This document shows positions 46,124-55,487 of a stretch of DNA of 64,000 nucleotides, in pieces. The notes beneath the pieces were generated by a model. It ran no database searches. It saw only the letters and a program-made list of their open reading frames with translations, and was not told the origin of the DNA. The stretch comes from Haloferax massiliensis (lineage in GTDB: Archaea; Halobacteriota; Halobacteria; Halobacteriales; Haloferacaceae), in assembly GCF_001368915.1 (NCBI RefSeq), contig NZ_CSTE01000006.1:186001-250000 (forward strand), in the 5' to 3' direction. How positions within the stretch are numbered: position 1 is the first letter of the stretch; the number at the start of each line of letters is the position of its first letter. The translations under genes and the position numbers were made by a program.

Positions 46124-46726
46124 ATGAAGATTCGCCAGAACATCCGCCACTTCGCGACGAAGAAGGCGCTCACCATGCCGGTCATCGGCGACATCGCCAC
46201 CGAGAAGATGGTGGACCTCCACGTTCGCATCTTCGGCGAGCGGGCCGACCCCGACCGCAGAGACGAGCGCGAGGACCACATGGCGGCGTTCTTCGAGTGC
46301 ACGTTCGACACCTACCTCGCGGCGCTCGACGCGGGCTACCCCGAGGCCGAGGCCCGCGAGATAACCCACGTCCAGGCCAACTTCGACTTCTACAACCACG
46401 GCTGGACCGAGATGATGGAGATTCCGGTCGACGAAATCGAGGCCCACTACGAGCGCTACGAGGAGTTCTTCGAGCGCCACGGCATCGACATCGCCGACCC
46501 GCTCGGCGAGTTCCGCACCATCGACATCCCGGACGCGCCCGCGACGCTCGACAAACTCGACGACCCGGACCACCCCCACGCGGAGGGCGGCTTCGCAGAC
46601 GACGTGTACGTCGAAGACGACTCCGGCGAAGTCGGTGTCGGCGGGGCCGACGAACCCGAGGACGTGGACGTGTCGGCCGCGCCGGGGATGCAGGAGGTCG
46701 ACGGCACCGACGAGAAGACCGCCTAA
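46124..46726 (+). CDS. Conserved haloarchaeal protein (DUF6149-like)
   Basis: A 200-residue protein starting MKIRQNIRHFATKKALTMP, with a helical core containing EAEAREITHVQANFDFYNHGWTEMMEIP, split for quotation, and an acidic tail. I recognise it as DUF6149; its role is unknown. The start at 46124 is the family-like methionine. It is divergent from the ArsR-like gene. Confidence 0.75.
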   Translation: MKIRQNIRHFATKKALTMPVIGDIATEKMVDLHVRIFGERADPDRRDEREDHMAAFFECTFDTYLAALDAGYPEAEAREITHVQANFDFYNHGWTEMMEIPVDEIEAHYERYEEFFERHGIDIADPLGEFRTIDIPDAPATLDKLDDPDHPHAEGGFADDVYVEDDSGEVGVGGADEPEDVDVSAAPGMQEVDGTDEKTA

Positions 46727-46749
46727 AAGAGGCCGCGCGGAGTCGTGTC

Positions 46750-48234
46750 TTAATCGTCGGTCGGCACGCGGGGGCCGACGTCGACGACGCTGTTTTTCCA
46801 CGTGCCGCGGGTGAACCACGCGAACGCGAGGAGCGCCACCCCGACGTTCGAGAAGGCGATACCGTACCAGATGCCGGTCGGGCCCATGGAGAAGAACTCC
46901 ACGAGCACGAACGCCGCCGGGATGCGCAGCACCCACAGCGAGATGAGCGAGAACACCATCGCGGTCCGGGTCGAGCCGCTCCCGCGGAAGCCGCCGTTGA
47001 CGACGTTGAACGCCCCGAGGAACAGGAACGTCGGGCCGATGATGCGCAGGTAGTCCACGCCGATGGCGATGACCGCCTCCTCGCCGGGGATGAACACCGA
47101 GACGATGGGTTCGGCGAACAGGTACGCGGCGGCGGAGACGAACACCAGCGCGGCGACGATGATGCCGATACCCCAGAACACGGCGCGCTCGGCGCGGTCC
47201 GGCTGGTCCGCGCCGAGGTTCTGGCCGACGACCGTCGAGGTCCCCTGCGCGAGGCCGATGGCCGGCAGGAAGACCAGCGAGTTGAGGCGGTTACCGATAC
47301 CGAACGCGGCGACCGCGGTCTCGGTGCTGGCCCCGCCGGCGTTGACGGCGGCGTAGGCGACGAGCGCCGTGAGGGCGGTCACGCCGAGCGCGCGGGTCGA
47401 CTGCTCGATGCTCGACGGCGCGCCGATGCGGACGATGCGCTCGACCGTCTCGCGCTCCGGAATCAGGTCGCGCGGCGAGAGGCTGATGCCGACCCGACCC
47501 GAAAGCAGGAGCCAGAAGCCGACGAGCGCGCCGACGCCGCGGGAGAACACCGTGGCGATGGCCGCGCCCTGCACGCCGAAGCCGGTGAAGCCGGTCGCGG
47601 CGAAAAGCGACTGCCCGAGGCCTTCGAGGCCGACGAGGCCGAATATCGGGTTCGCGTTGAACCCGAGGATGAGAAACGGGTCGAGGAAGACGTTGATGAC
47701 GACGCCGAGACCCATCAGGTACATCGGCGTCCTCGTGTCGCCCCACCCGCGGAGCAGCGCCTGGAAGATGAAGAAGCCGAACATGAACGCGACGCCGAGG
47801 AAGATGGTGCGCGTGTACTCGACCGCCAACTGGTGGACTTCCGTGCCGGGCGTCGTCCCGATGAGCGGGAGCAGTATCGGCGTCAACAGATAGCCGATGA
47901 CCGCGAACCCGGCCGAAAGCAGGATGACGAACCCGAGGGTCTGGCCGGCGGCGTGGTCGACTTCGCCGTGGTTGCCCGCGCCCTTGTTCTGGGCGACGAG
48001 GACCGTCCCCGCGACGGTGAAGCCGCCGCCGAACGAGATCATGAGGAAGACGAGCGGCCACGAAAACGACAGCGCCGAGACGGCCTCGGAGCCGACGCGG
48101 CCGACCCAGAAGGTGTCGGCGAGGTTGTACGCCACCTGCATGATCTGCGAGAAGACGAGCGGGAGCGACAGCACCAACATCGGCTTGACGAGCTCGCCGT
48201 CGACGAGGTTGACGTCGCGGGCCTTCGCGCTCAT
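46750..48234 (-). CDS. MATE-family multidrug/cation efflux transporter
   Basis: A 494-residue NorM/DinF-type MATE transporter with twelve predicted helices in two halves. The first half contains PLVFSQIMQVAYNLADTFWVGR, split for quotation, and the second IGAPSSIEQSTRALG. These exporters expel cationic drugs or metabolites using Na+ or H+ gradients. Its ATG overlaps the TetR stop (ATGA), so the regulator and pump are translated together and the TetR protein probably represses its own pump. Confidence 0.93.
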   Translation of the reverse strand: MSAKARDVNLVDGELVKPMLVLSLPLVFSQIMQVAYNLADTFWVGRVGSEAVSALSFSWPLVFLMISFGGGFTVAGTVLVAQNKGAGNHGEVDHAAGQTLGFVILLSAGFAVIGYLLTPILLPLIGTTPGTEVHQLAVEYTRTIFLGVAFMFGFFIFQALLRGWGDTRTPMYLMGLGVVINVFLDPFLILGFNANPIFGLVGLEGLGQSLFAATGFTGFGVQGAAIATVFSRGVGALVGFWLLLSGRVGISLSPRDLIPERETVERIVRIGAPSSIEQSTRALGVTALTALVAYAAVNAGGASTETAVAAFGIGNRLNSLVFLPAIGLAQGTSTVVGQNLGADQPDRAERAVFWGIGIIVAALVFVSAAAYLFAEPIVSVFIPGEEAVIAIGVDYLRIIGPTFLFLGAFNVVNGGFRGSGSTRTAMVFSLISLWVLRIPAAFVLVEFFSMGPTGIWYGIAFSNVGVALLAFAWFTRGTWKNSVVDVGPRVPTDD

Positions 48235-48890
48235 TCGTCGCCCTCCTCGCGCACGAGGTTCTCGACGACGAACTCGTCGAGCGCGGCGCGGACCTCGGTC
48301 GGCGCGTCGAAGGCGGACTGACTCGCCGTCTCGGTGCCCGAGGGGTCGGTCACCGCGACGCGCTGGAGGCGCGCGCCGTCGAGCGCGGCGAACAGGAGCG
48401 ACGCGGTCCGGTCCGCGTCGACCTCGCGGAAGTGGCCCTCCGCGACGCCCTCGCGGATGATGTCGGCGAGGCGGCGGCGGATAACCTCCTCGTTGCGGGC
48501 GACCTGCTCGCGGTAGGCCTCGACGTACGGAGCCTGCGTCCGCAGTTCGTTGAGCGCCAGTCCGAAGCGGTCGTAGTCGCGGTCGTCGTCCGCTCCGGGG
48601 ACCATCTTGTCGAGGAGGGCCCGGAGGCGAGCCTCGGGAGCGTCGCCCTCGGTCGCGGCGACCCGCGCTTCGAAGCGGTCGAACAGGTAGCCGAGGAACG
48701 CGACGAGCAGCTCCTGTTTCGTCCCGTAGTGGTAGTGGAGGAGGGACTTGCTCTTTCCGGCCTCGTCTGCGATTCGTTGCATCGTCAGGTCCGCGTAGCC
48801 GTGGGCGCACAGCGCCCGGTAGGTCGCGGCCATCAGTTCTTCGTGGACCTCGTCGGGGACCGACTGATCCGTCGTTTCGTCTGCACTCAC
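48231..48890 (-). CDS. TetR/AcrR-family transcriptional regulator
   Basis: A 219-residue repressor with the N-terminal HTH (MQRIADEAGKSKSLLHYHYGTKQELLVAFLGY, about 40-70, split for quotation) and a helical ligand-binding domain. Start is GTG at 48890. The downstream MATE gene overlaps it. A perfect 14-bp palindrome lies immediately upstream, between the start and a TATA box, ideal for autorepression. The inducer is unknown, probably a MATE substrate. Confidence 0.92.
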   Translation of the reverse strand: MSADETTDQSVPDEVHEELMAATYRALCAHGYADLTMQRIADEAGKSKSLLHYHYGTKQELLVAFLGYLFDRFEARVAATEGDAPEARLRALLDKMVPGADDDRDYDRFGLALNELRTQAPYVEAYREQVARNEEVIRRRLADIIREGVAEGHFREVDADRTASLLFAALDGARLQRVAVTDPSGTETASQSAFDAPTEVRAALDEFVVENLVREEGDE

Positions 48891-48892
48891 TA

Positions 48893-48921
48893 ACTGACTA
48901 GTCAGTCAGCTACTTAAAAAG
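48893..48921 (-). promoter_or_regulatory. TetR-MATE operon promoter and operator
   Basis: The palindrome ACTGACTAGTCAGT (48893-48906) directly precedes the GTG start. The TATA-like CTTTTTAAG (48913-48921) lies about 27 bases upstream of the start. Operator between TATA box and transcript start fits repression by TetR. Confidence 0.65.
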
Positions 48922-49039
48922 TAGTTGCGGTCGGGAAACCGATTGCCGGTAAGTGTGCGATATCGCGGCACGAGAGACGACGGCACACTCCGGGACGAAA
49001 CGCCCCGAACGGCTCCGAGAAAACCGGGTTGTGACCGGA

Positions 49040-50353
49040 CTACAGGCTGCGGTCGATGCGGTCTGCGACCTCGTAGCCGGCGACGATGCCGCCGTTCAGC
49101 GACCGCTCGGGATACTGCGCTTCCGACGCCATCCCCGCGTAGTAGACCCCCTCGGCCACGTCGTCGCCGAGGTCGTACGGCACCACGAGGTCGAGGTAGC
49201 CCCGCTCGTACACCGGGCCAGCCCGCGGGTTGCGGGCGATTTCGAACTCCTCGACCGCCGAGCGGTCGAAGTCGGGGAACATGTCCTCGATTTCGTCGAA
49301 CCACGCGTCTTCGACTTCCTCGTCGTTCATCTGCCAGAGTTCTTCGTGCGGCCCCTGCACGTAGCTGGCGACGTACAGCAGGTGGTCGCCGCCGTAGCGC
49401 TCTTTCGGCACGAAGTTCGTGTGCTCGATGAGCGACCCGAACGGCGCGTCGTGGGCGATGTTGAGCCAGTAGGTGTCCATCAGCGACTCCGACATGGTCG
49501 CCAGCCCGCAGACCGCGCCTTGGAAGTCGATGTCGCAGGGGAAGCCCGTGAGGTCTTCGAGCACGTTCGGCATCGTCGCCACGACGACCGACTCGACCTC
49601 GTGGGTCTCGGTCCCGTCGTCGGTCTCGACGGTCAGCGTCGAGACCGCCTCCCCGTCGGTGTCGAGTTCGGTCACGCGCGCGCCGGTCTCGATGTGCTCG
49701 CGGCCGACCGCCTCGACGAGCGCGTCGATGAAGGGCGCGAAGCCGCCGTCGAAGTAGCCGAGTTTCTCGCCGCGAAGCAGGTCGCGCTCGCCGCGGAAGC
49801 GGACGCGCCCGAGGAACCACGACGCCGACACGTCGTGTTTGCGCTCGCCGAACTTCCCGTCCAAAAGCGGGTCGACGAAGTTGTCGTAGACGCCGCGGGT
49901 CGTGTGCTCGACGACGAACTCCTCGATGGGCGTGTGTTCGTACTCGGCGAGGTCCTCGTAGGCGTCGAAGTCCGGGATACCCCCGCGAACGTCGATACCC
50001 TGCGTGAGCATGCCGAGGCGGAACTTGTCGTAGAGGCTCATGTGGGGGTACGCGGCGATCTGCCACGCGGTGTCCAGCGGGTGGACGACGCCGTCGACGT
50101 AGTAGGCGTTCTTGCCGATGCGCCACTCCAAGTCGTCTCCGAGGCCGAGTTCCTCGGCGAGTTCGACGATGGTCTCTTCGGACTTCGAGAGGTGGTGGTA
50201 GAACTTCTCGATGTCGTCGCCGTTCGTCTCGTAGGTCGCGGCGAGGCCGCCGAGAGAGTCGGCCGCCTCGAAGACTCGAACGTCGTGGCCCCGGTTCTGG
50301 AGCCGGTACGCCGCGGCGAGCCCCGCGATGCCGCCGCCGACGATGCCTATCAT
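49040..50353 (-). CDS. FAD-dependent amine-oxidase/desaturase-like oxidoreductase
   Basis: A 437-residue flavoprotein of the protoporphyrinogen oxidase/phytoene desaturase/amine oxidase class. The N-terminus MIGIVGGGIAGLAAAYRL is the ADP-binding FAD motif. The C-terminal VYYAGMASEAQYPERSLNGGIVAG, split for quotation, is the matching flavin motif. No pathway neighbour is present, so the substrate is unclear; nucleotide-sugar-linked oxidoreductase roles are also possible for this subgroup. Confidence 0.88.
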   Translation of the reverse strand: MIGIVGGGIAGLAAAYRLQNRGHDVRVFEAADSLGGLAATYETNGDDIEKFYHHLSKSEETIVELAEELGLGDDLEWRIGKNAYYVDGVVHPLDTAWQIAAYPHMSLYDKFRLGMLTQGIDVRGGIPDFDAYEDLAEYEHTPIEEFVVEHTTRGVYDNFVDPLLDGKFGERKHDVSASWFLGRVRFRGERDLLRGEKLGYFDGGFAPFIDALVEAVGREHIETGARVTELDTDGEAVSTLTVETDDGTETHEVESVVVATMPNVLEDLTGFPCDIDFQGAVCGLATMSESLMDTYWLNIAHDAPFGSLIEHTNFVPKERYGGDHLLYVASYVQGPHEELWQMNDEEVEDAWFDEIEDMFPDFDRSAVEEFEIARNPRAGPVYERGYLDLVVPYDLGDDVAEGVYYAGMASEAQYPERSLNGGIVAGYEVADRIDRSL

Positions 50354-50484
50354 GCTCGGACGTTCGAGGTCCGGTGGAAAGTCCTTTCTGATTGGCCGGG
50401 TCCGCCGGCGTCGTCACCGACCGCGGGACGCGTCGGCGCGCTTCGCCGAGCGACCGAGACGGGGTCGTTGCGACGTTCGCCACA

Positions 50485-50490
50485 TTTTTA
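50485..50490 (+). promoter_or_regulatory. Probable thrB promoter TATA box
   Basis: A T-rich TTTTTA within CACATTTTTATC lies about 25-30 bases before the homoserine kinase start. Confidence 0.4.
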
Positions 50491-50514
50491 TCTGCGATAA
50501 GGCAACAGCGGGGC

Positions 50515-51396
50515 ATGGTTACGGTCCGCGCACCCGCCACGAGCGCAAACCTCGGAAGTGGGTTCGATGTCTTCGGCGTGGCTCTCGACCGCCCCGCAGA
50601 CATCGTGCACGTCGAACGGGCGGACCGGACGACGATCGAAGTCACCGGCGTCGGCAGCCAGTACATCCCGACCGACCCCGACCGGAACGTCGTCGGCGCG
50701 GTCGCGGAGGCGCTCGACGCCCCCGCGCACATCCGCATCGACAAGGGCGTCCGCCCGTCGTCCGGGCTCGGGTCGTCGGCGGCGAGTTCGGCCGCCGCCG
50801 CCCTCGCGCTGAACGAACTGTACGACCGCGGGCACTCCCACGAGGAACTCGTGCCCATCGCCGCCGAGGGCGAGGCCGTCGTCTCCGGCGAGGCCCACGC
50901 CGACAACGTCGCGCCCGCGCTCCTCGGCGGCTTCACCGTGGCGACCGACGAGGGCGTGACGACCGTCGACGCCGACATCCCGCTCGTCGCCTGCCTCCCC
51001 GAAATCGCCGTCTCGACCCGCGACGCCCGCCGCGTCGTCCCGAGCGACGCCAGCATCGAGGACATGGTCCACACGGTCGGCCGGGCGGCGACCCTCGCGG
51101 TCGGGATGTGCCGCCGCGACGCCGACCTCGTCGGCGCGGGGATGGACGACCGCGTCGTCACGCCCGCGCGAGCAGAGCTCATAACCGGCTACCACGAGGT
51201 CCGCGAGGCCGCCCTCGGCGCGGGCGCGTCCGGCGTCACCGTCTCCGGGGCGGGCCCGTCGGTCCTCGCCGTCTGCCAAGCGGGCGACCGCACCCGCGTC
51301 GCCGGCGCGATGCTCGAAGCCTTCGACGAGGCCGACGTGGCCGCCCGCGCCTACAAGACGCGGGTCGGTCGCGGGGCCGAAGTGTTCGAGCGCTGA
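50515..51396 (+). CDS. thrB: Homoserine kinase
   Basis: A 293-residue GHMP-superfamily kinase that phosphorylates homoserine on the way to threonine. The N-terminal APATSANLGSGFD motif, the ATP loop IDKGVRPSSGLGSSAASSAAA (about 79-99, split for quotation) and the C-terminal GASGVTVSGAGPSVLAV are characteristic. The start at 50515 gives the canonical MVTVRAPAT; an upstream extension would be non-family sequence. Other threonine genes are not adjacent. Confidence 0.96.
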   Translation: MVTVRAPATSANLGSGFDVFGVALDRPADIVHVERADRTTIEVTGVGSQYIPTDPDRNVVGAVAEALDAPAHIRIDKGVRPSSGLGSSAASSAAAALALNELYDRGHSHEELVPIAAEGEAVVSGEAHADNVAPALLGGFTVATDEGVTTVDADIPLVACLPEIAVSTRDARRVVPSDASIEDMVHTVGRAATLAVGMCRRDADLVGAGMDDRVVTPARAELITGYHEVREAALGAGASGVTVSGAGPSVLAVCQAGDRTRVAGAMLEAFDEADVAARAYKTRVGRGAEVFER

Positions 51397-51529
51397 ACGA
51401 CACACAGAGAACAACTCGCACACCAGATTCTCGTCTTTTCTCCCGTCTGAGCGACTGCAACGCGTTATCGCGGTCGCTGGTAACACGATTCCGAGAAGAC
51501 TTTTCTCACTATCGCGATATATTCGAATC

Positions 51530-52033
51530 ATGGAACGAGCACTCGTCGTCGTCTCCCCCGAAAAGCGGTCGCACCGAATCCTCCGCGAGGCCGGCGAACT
51601 CGCCGCCGGCAGCGGCGCTGAACTCATCGTCCTCACCGTCCTCCCGGACGAGGAGTTCGAGCGGACCCGCTCGGCGCTCGCCAGCGTCGGCTCCTCGGAC
51701 GTGGTGTACGGCATCGACCAGGCCATCGAGTCGGCCACCCGCCGCGCCAAGCGCGTCGCCCGCGAGGCGTTCGAGGGACTGGACCTCGACTACCGCATCG
51801 TCGCCGACATCGGCCCCGAGGCGGACACCATCTTAGAGACGGCCCGCTGGGAGGGCTGCGACCACCTCTTTATCGCCGGTCGCCGCCGCTCGCCCGCCGG
51901 AAAGCTCATCTCCCGAGACCTGACGCAGTCGGTCATGCTCAACTTCGACGGCCCGGTCACCGTCCTCCTCGGCGAGGAGTCGTCCGACGACGCGACGGGA
52001 AAGGAAAAGGGGAAGTCGGGACTCCTCGCCTGA
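51530..52033 (+). CDS. UspA-family universal stress protein
   Basis: A 167-residue UspA-fold protein starting MERALVVVSPEKRSHRIL. It lacks the full G-x2-G-x9-G-S/T signature; the corresponding region reads AGRRRSPAGKLISRDLTQSVML, so ATP binding is less certain than in the other UspA of this window. A polar Lys/Gly tail follows. A TATA-like ATATATTC sits just upstream. Function unknown. Confidence 0.88.
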   Translation: MERALVVVSPEKRSHRILREAGELAAGSGAELIVLTVLPDEEFERTRSALASVGSSDVVYGIDQAIESATRRAKRVAREAFEGLDLDYRIVADIGPEADTILETARWEGCDHLFIAGRRRSPAGKLISRDLTQSVMLNFDGPVTVLLGEESSDDATGKEKGKSGLLA

Positions 52034-52105
52034 GAGCGGACGACGTACCGAGCGGAAAAACCGAATCGAGAACCGAGACGGTCGAGCGCGTCGATTGCCG
52101 CCGCG

Positions 52106-53014
52106 TCAGACGCCGCGGCCCTGCAGTTTGTCCTCGTCGGCCATGCCGACGTTCGCCTCGCCTTTCATGCCCTTGCCGATGCCGGCGGCGATGTCGGCGA
52201 GCGTGTCGGGGTCGTCCCAGTTGTTGACGGCCTCGACGATGGCCTCGCCCATCTGTTCCGGGTCCTCCGCGCCGAAGATGCCGGAGCCCACGAAGATGCC
52301 GTCGCACTCGTGGTACATCATGAGCGCGGCGTCCGCGGGCGTGGCGATGCCGCCGGCCGCGAAGTTGACGACCGGCAGGCGACCCATCTCGGCGGTCTCG
52401 TGGACGAGTTCGGCGGGCGCCTCGTGCTCGCGGGCCCACTTCTCGCGCTCGTCGAAGTTGAGGCCGGTCAGCGACCGAATCTGGTGTTTGATGGTGCGCT
52501 GGTGCGTGACCGCCTGGTTCACGTCGCCGGTGCCGGCCTCGCCCTTGGTGCGAATCATCGCCGCGCCCTCGTTGATGCGGCGGAGCGCCTCGGGGAGGTT
52601 GCGCGCGCCGCAGACGAACGGCGAGGTGAACTCGCGCTTGTCGATGTGGTAGTCGTTGTCCGCCGGGGTGAGCACCTCGCTCTCGTCTATCATGTCGACG
52701 CCGATGGATTCGAGAATCTGCGCCTCGGTGTAGTGGCCGATGCGGGCCTTCCCCATCACCGGGATGGAGACGGCGTCGATGATCTCTTTGACCGTCTCGG
52801 GGTCGGCCATCCGGGAGACCCCGCCGCGCTTGCGGATGTCGGCCGGGACGGCTTCGAGCGCCATGACGGCGACCGCGCCGGCCTCCTCAGCGATTTTCGC
52901 TTGCTCTGCGTCCACGACGTCCATGATGACGCCGCCCTTCTGCATCTGGGCGAACCCGCGCTTGACGAGTTCGGTCCCGCGCCGAAGCTCCTCCAGGTCG
53001 GTCTCCTCTGGCAT
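52106..53014 (-). CDS. pdxS: Pyridoxal 5'-phosphate synthase subunit PdxS
   Basis: A 302-residue synthase subunit of the ribose-5-phosphate-dependent PLP pathway, a (beta/alpha)8 barrel forming a dodecamer with PdxT glutaminase. Typical stretches are [37 protein letters not shown] (catalytic Lys region GKARIGH) and [17 protein letters not shown]. PdxT is not visible beside it. The alternative name is Pdx1/SNZ. Very secure. Confidence 0.97.
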   Translation of the reverse strand: MPEETDLEELRRGTELVKRGFAQMQKGGVIMDVVDAEQAKIAEEAGAVAVMALEAVPADIRKRGGVSRMADPETVKEIIDAVSIPVMGKARIGHYTEAQILESIGVDMIDESEVLTPADNDYHIDKREFTSPFVCGARNLPEALRRINEGAAMIRTKGEAGTGDVNQAVTHQRTIKHQIRSLTGLNFDEREKWAREHEAPAELVHETAEMGRLPVVNFAAGGIATPADAALMMYHECDGIFVGSGIFGAEDPEQMGEAIVEAVNNWDDPDTLADIAAGIGKGMKGEANVGMADEDKLQGRGV

Positions 53015-53213
53015 ATCGGTCGCTTGCGACTGGGCTCACTTAAGCGGTCGCTTCCGCCCGCCAACCGTTCGCATTCCGCACAGGTCGTGTTTCGTGGTCG
53101 GCGGCGGGGTGTCGTGATTCTGTTGAACTACTTAGCTTTTGACAGATGGAGCGTGCAATACTCAGAGGGTGTATGAAGCAACCGGAGACCACGTATTCAC
53201 CTAAAAACTCCCA

Positions 53214-53220
53214 AACTATA
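53214..53220 (+). promoter_or_regulatory. Probable promoter of the 66-residue membrane protein
   Basis: AACTATA lies about 27-33 bases before the ATG at 53247, consistent with a leaderless transcript. Confidence 0.45.
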
Positions 53221-53246
53221 CCACCACAGCGTCGGCACTATAGCGC

Positions 53247-53447
53247 ATGCCCTCCTCCGATTCGCAGGCCAGCTGGACAAGTCCGGAATACGTCGCAACC
53301 GTTGTTGGTGTCCTCGCTACGGGCGCTCTCGTGTTCTACAGTACCCTCGTGCAAACTGGTCCGACAGTCGATGAGATTCTGTTTGTCGTCTTGGGCATCA
53401 CCCTGCCCATGACCATCGCTTACGAGATTGCTCGTCGGTGGACGTGA
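53247..53447 (+). CDS. Small hypothetical two-helix membrane protein
   Basis: A 66-residue protein with helices at about 15-34 and 41-59 and an Arg-Arg-Trp-Thr end. Start is supported by the TATA-like element upstream. Base composition around it is slightly more AT-rich than the flanks. No function can be proposed. Confidence 0.6.
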   Translation: MPSSDSQASWTSPEYVATVVGVLATGALVFYSTLVQTGPTVDEILFVVLGITLPMTIAYEIARRWT

Positions 53448-53514
53448 CCGACTCGCGCCCTGTATTCAGCACGGACTCAACAAGCTATCAGCGGCTGAGG
53501 ACTTCAACAGCGCC

Positions 53515-53535
53515 GCGGGCGTAATCCCCGCCCGC
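53515..53535. terminator. GC-rich hairpin after the small membrane-protein gene
   Basis: GCGGGCG pairs with CGCCCGC around a 7-base loop, 67 bases after the stop of the 66-residue gene. It may be a terminator; a vanished transposon end is also possible but not shown. Confidence 0.35.
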
Positions 53536-53597
53536 CGACACCGGCCGCAGTCACCGAGACCGGCATCACTTTTGTCCACCCCCGCTTCGGCGTGGGT

Positions 53598-54308
53598 ATG
53601 GACGCGGCGACCCGACTGCTCGACGACGACGGCCTCCCGGCGGGGACCGACCTCCCGCGGTGGCTCGCACCCCTGCCGGAGTGGCTGGAGAACTTCGGTC
53701 TCAACATCGCCTGGCTCGTGGTCGTCATCAACCTCGTCGGGACCGCCTTCGGCTTCTGGTACTACGGCTACCAGTTCAGCATCGAGCCGACCGCGATGTG
53801 GCCGCTCGTCCCCGACAGCCCCGTCGCCACGCTGTTCATCGCGCTGTCGCTCGCGCTCTGGAAACTCGGGCGCTCGAACGAGTACGTCAACGCCCTCGCG
53901 TTCTTCGGCTGTCTCAAACTCGGGCTGTGGACGCCGTACGTCCTCCTCGCGTTCAAAGGCGACTTCTCGTACCTCCACTGGGCGATGTACAACTTCCTCT
54001 TCTGGAGCCACCTCGCCATGGTCGTCGAGGCCTTCCTCATCCAGCGGTACGCCGAGTTCCCGAGTCTCGCCGTCCTCGTCGCGGTCGGCTGGTACGCTCT
54101 CAACGACCTCGTGGACTACTTCGTCCCCATCGCGGGCACGCCGCACCACACGCTCATCCCGGCCGAGCCAATCGTCGACGGCGTCGTCCAGCACGTTTCG
54201 CCAGCCCACGAGTACGCCGCGGCGGGCGCGGTCCTCCTGACCGTCGCGGCGACGTTCCTCGCGCTCGCGACGCGGGTCGCCAAGCTCGAACGGGGCGGCA
54301 TCGACTGA
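53598..54308 (+). CDS. DUF1405 family membrane protein
   Basis: A 236-residue integral membrane protein with about six hydrophobic segments. It matches DUF1405 in patterns such as NLVGTAFGFWYYGYQF and HLAMVVEAFLIQ, the GT/WYGYQ region near residues 45-55 being typical. Function is unknown. The chosen ATG at 53598 removes two residues from an upstream in-frame GTG. It precedes an enolase-superfamily gene by 69 nt, but a shared task is not evident. Confidence 0.82.
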   Translation: MDAATRLLDDDGLPAGTDLPRWLAPLPEWLENFGLNIAWLVVVINLVGTAFGFWYYGYQFSIEPTAMWPLVPDSPVATLFIALSLALWKLGRSNEYVNALAFFGCLKLGLWTPYVLLAFKGDFSYLHWAMYNFLFWSHLAMVVEAFLIQRYAEFPSLAVLVAVGWYALNDLVDYFVPIAGTPHHTLIPAEPIVDGVVQHVSPAHEYAAAGAVLLTVAATFLALATRVAKLERGGID

Positions 54309-54377
54309 CCGGGAACCGACGCGTCGTCGGCCGACTCAGACGTAGCCTTTTGTCCCGCCGACCCTAACCGACGAGCT

Positions 54378-55433
54378 ATGCGCCTCTTCGACCGCGTGGC
54401 CGACCTGCCGCTGACCGTCGAGTCCGTCTCCCGCGACCGCTTCGAGAGCGACACGTCGAGCGGCTTTCTCCGCAAGACCACGGTGTTCTCGCTCGTCGGC
54501 GACGGCGCGGTCGGCCGCGGCGAGGACGTGACCTACGACGCCGAGGACCACAACGCCCTCGCGAACGCGCCCGCGGACGCCTTCGACCTCGCCGGAAGCT
54601 ACGACACGTTCGCCGACTTCTCCGCGGCGCTCGACGGGGTCGACCTGTTCCCGACGAAGGAACCCGAGCGCGAGACGGCCGCACACTACCGGCGCTGGGC
54701 GCTCGAATCCGCCGGCCTCGACCTCGCGCTCCGGCAGGCCGACACCGACCTCGCGTCCGCCGTCGACCGCGAGCGCGACCCGGTTCGGTTCGTGGCGAGC
54801 ACCCGCCTCGGCGACCCGCCGTCGGCCGACCGCGTCGAGACGCTCCTCGACCGCGACCCCGACTGCGAGTTCAAACTCGACCCGACAACCGACTGGCACG
54901 ACGAGCTTGTGGCGTCGCTCGCCGCGCACGACTGCGTCCGCATCCTCGACCTCAAAGGGCAGTACGAGGGGACCGACGTGGACCAAGCCCCAGACCCCGA
55001 CCTCTACGAGCGCGTCCTGTCGGGCTTCCCCGACGCCGTCGTCGAGGACCCGGCGTTCACCGACGAGACGCGCCCGCTGTTCGACGGCCGCGAGACCCGC
55101 GTCTCGTGGGACGCCCCGATTACCGGCGTCGAATCCGTGAAATCCCTCCCGTTCGAGCCGTCGTGGCTGAACGTCAAACCCTCGCGATTCGGCACGGTCG
55201 AGTCGCTGTTCGACACCATCGAGTACGCCGACGAACGCGGGATGTCGCTGTACGGCGGCGGCCAGTTCGAACTCGACGCGGGCCGCGACCACATCCAACT
55301 GCTCGCGTCGGTGTTCTACCCCGACGGCCCGAACGACGTGGCCCCCCGCGAGTACAACCTCCCCGAGCCGCCGGCGGAACTGCCGACGAGCCCGCTCGTG
55401 CCGTCGGCTGACCCGTCGGGGCTGGAGTTCTGA
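54378..55433 (+). CDS. Enolase-superfamily protein with altered catalytic lysines
   Basis: A 351-residue protein of the mandelate racemase/muconate lactonizing/o-succinylbenzoate-synthase branch of the enolase superfamily. Metal ligands and the second lysine can be read in ILDLKGQYEG (Asp), VVEDPAF (Glu), SWDAPITG (Asp) and LNVKPSRFG (Lys); a C-terminal glycine-rich YGGGQFELDAG follows. The usual KxK at the end of the second barrel strand is instead KLD, so the first catalytic base may be lost or different. Reaction unknown; it is not next to menaquinone genes. Confidence 0.75.
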   Translation: MRLFDRVADLPLTVESVSRDRFESDTSSGFLRKTTVFSLVGDGAVGRGEDVTYDAEDHNALANAPADAFDLAGSYDTFADFSAALDGVDLFPTKEPERETAAHYRRWALESAGLDLALRQADTDLASAVDRERDPVRFVASTRLGDPPSADRVETLLDRDPDCEFKLDPTTDWHDELVASLAAHDCVRILDLKGQYEGTDVDQAPDPDLYERVLSGFPDAVVEDPAFTDETRPLFDGRETRVSWDAPITGVESVKSLPFEPSWLNVKPSRFGTVESLFDTIEYADERGMSLYGGGQFELDAGRDHIQLLASVFYPDGPNDVAPREYNLPEPPAELPTSPLVPSADPSGLEF

Positions 55434-55487
55434 GAACCGAAAAACAGTCGCTTCAAACGGACGCGCCGAGGGGTGCGCCGGCCGCGC

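Noticed and set aside
53480-53535. Possible IS200/IS605-type right end beside the 66-residue membrane gene
   Set aside because: There is a hairpin but no transposase, no matching left end and no TnpB remnant; recorded only as a hairpin.
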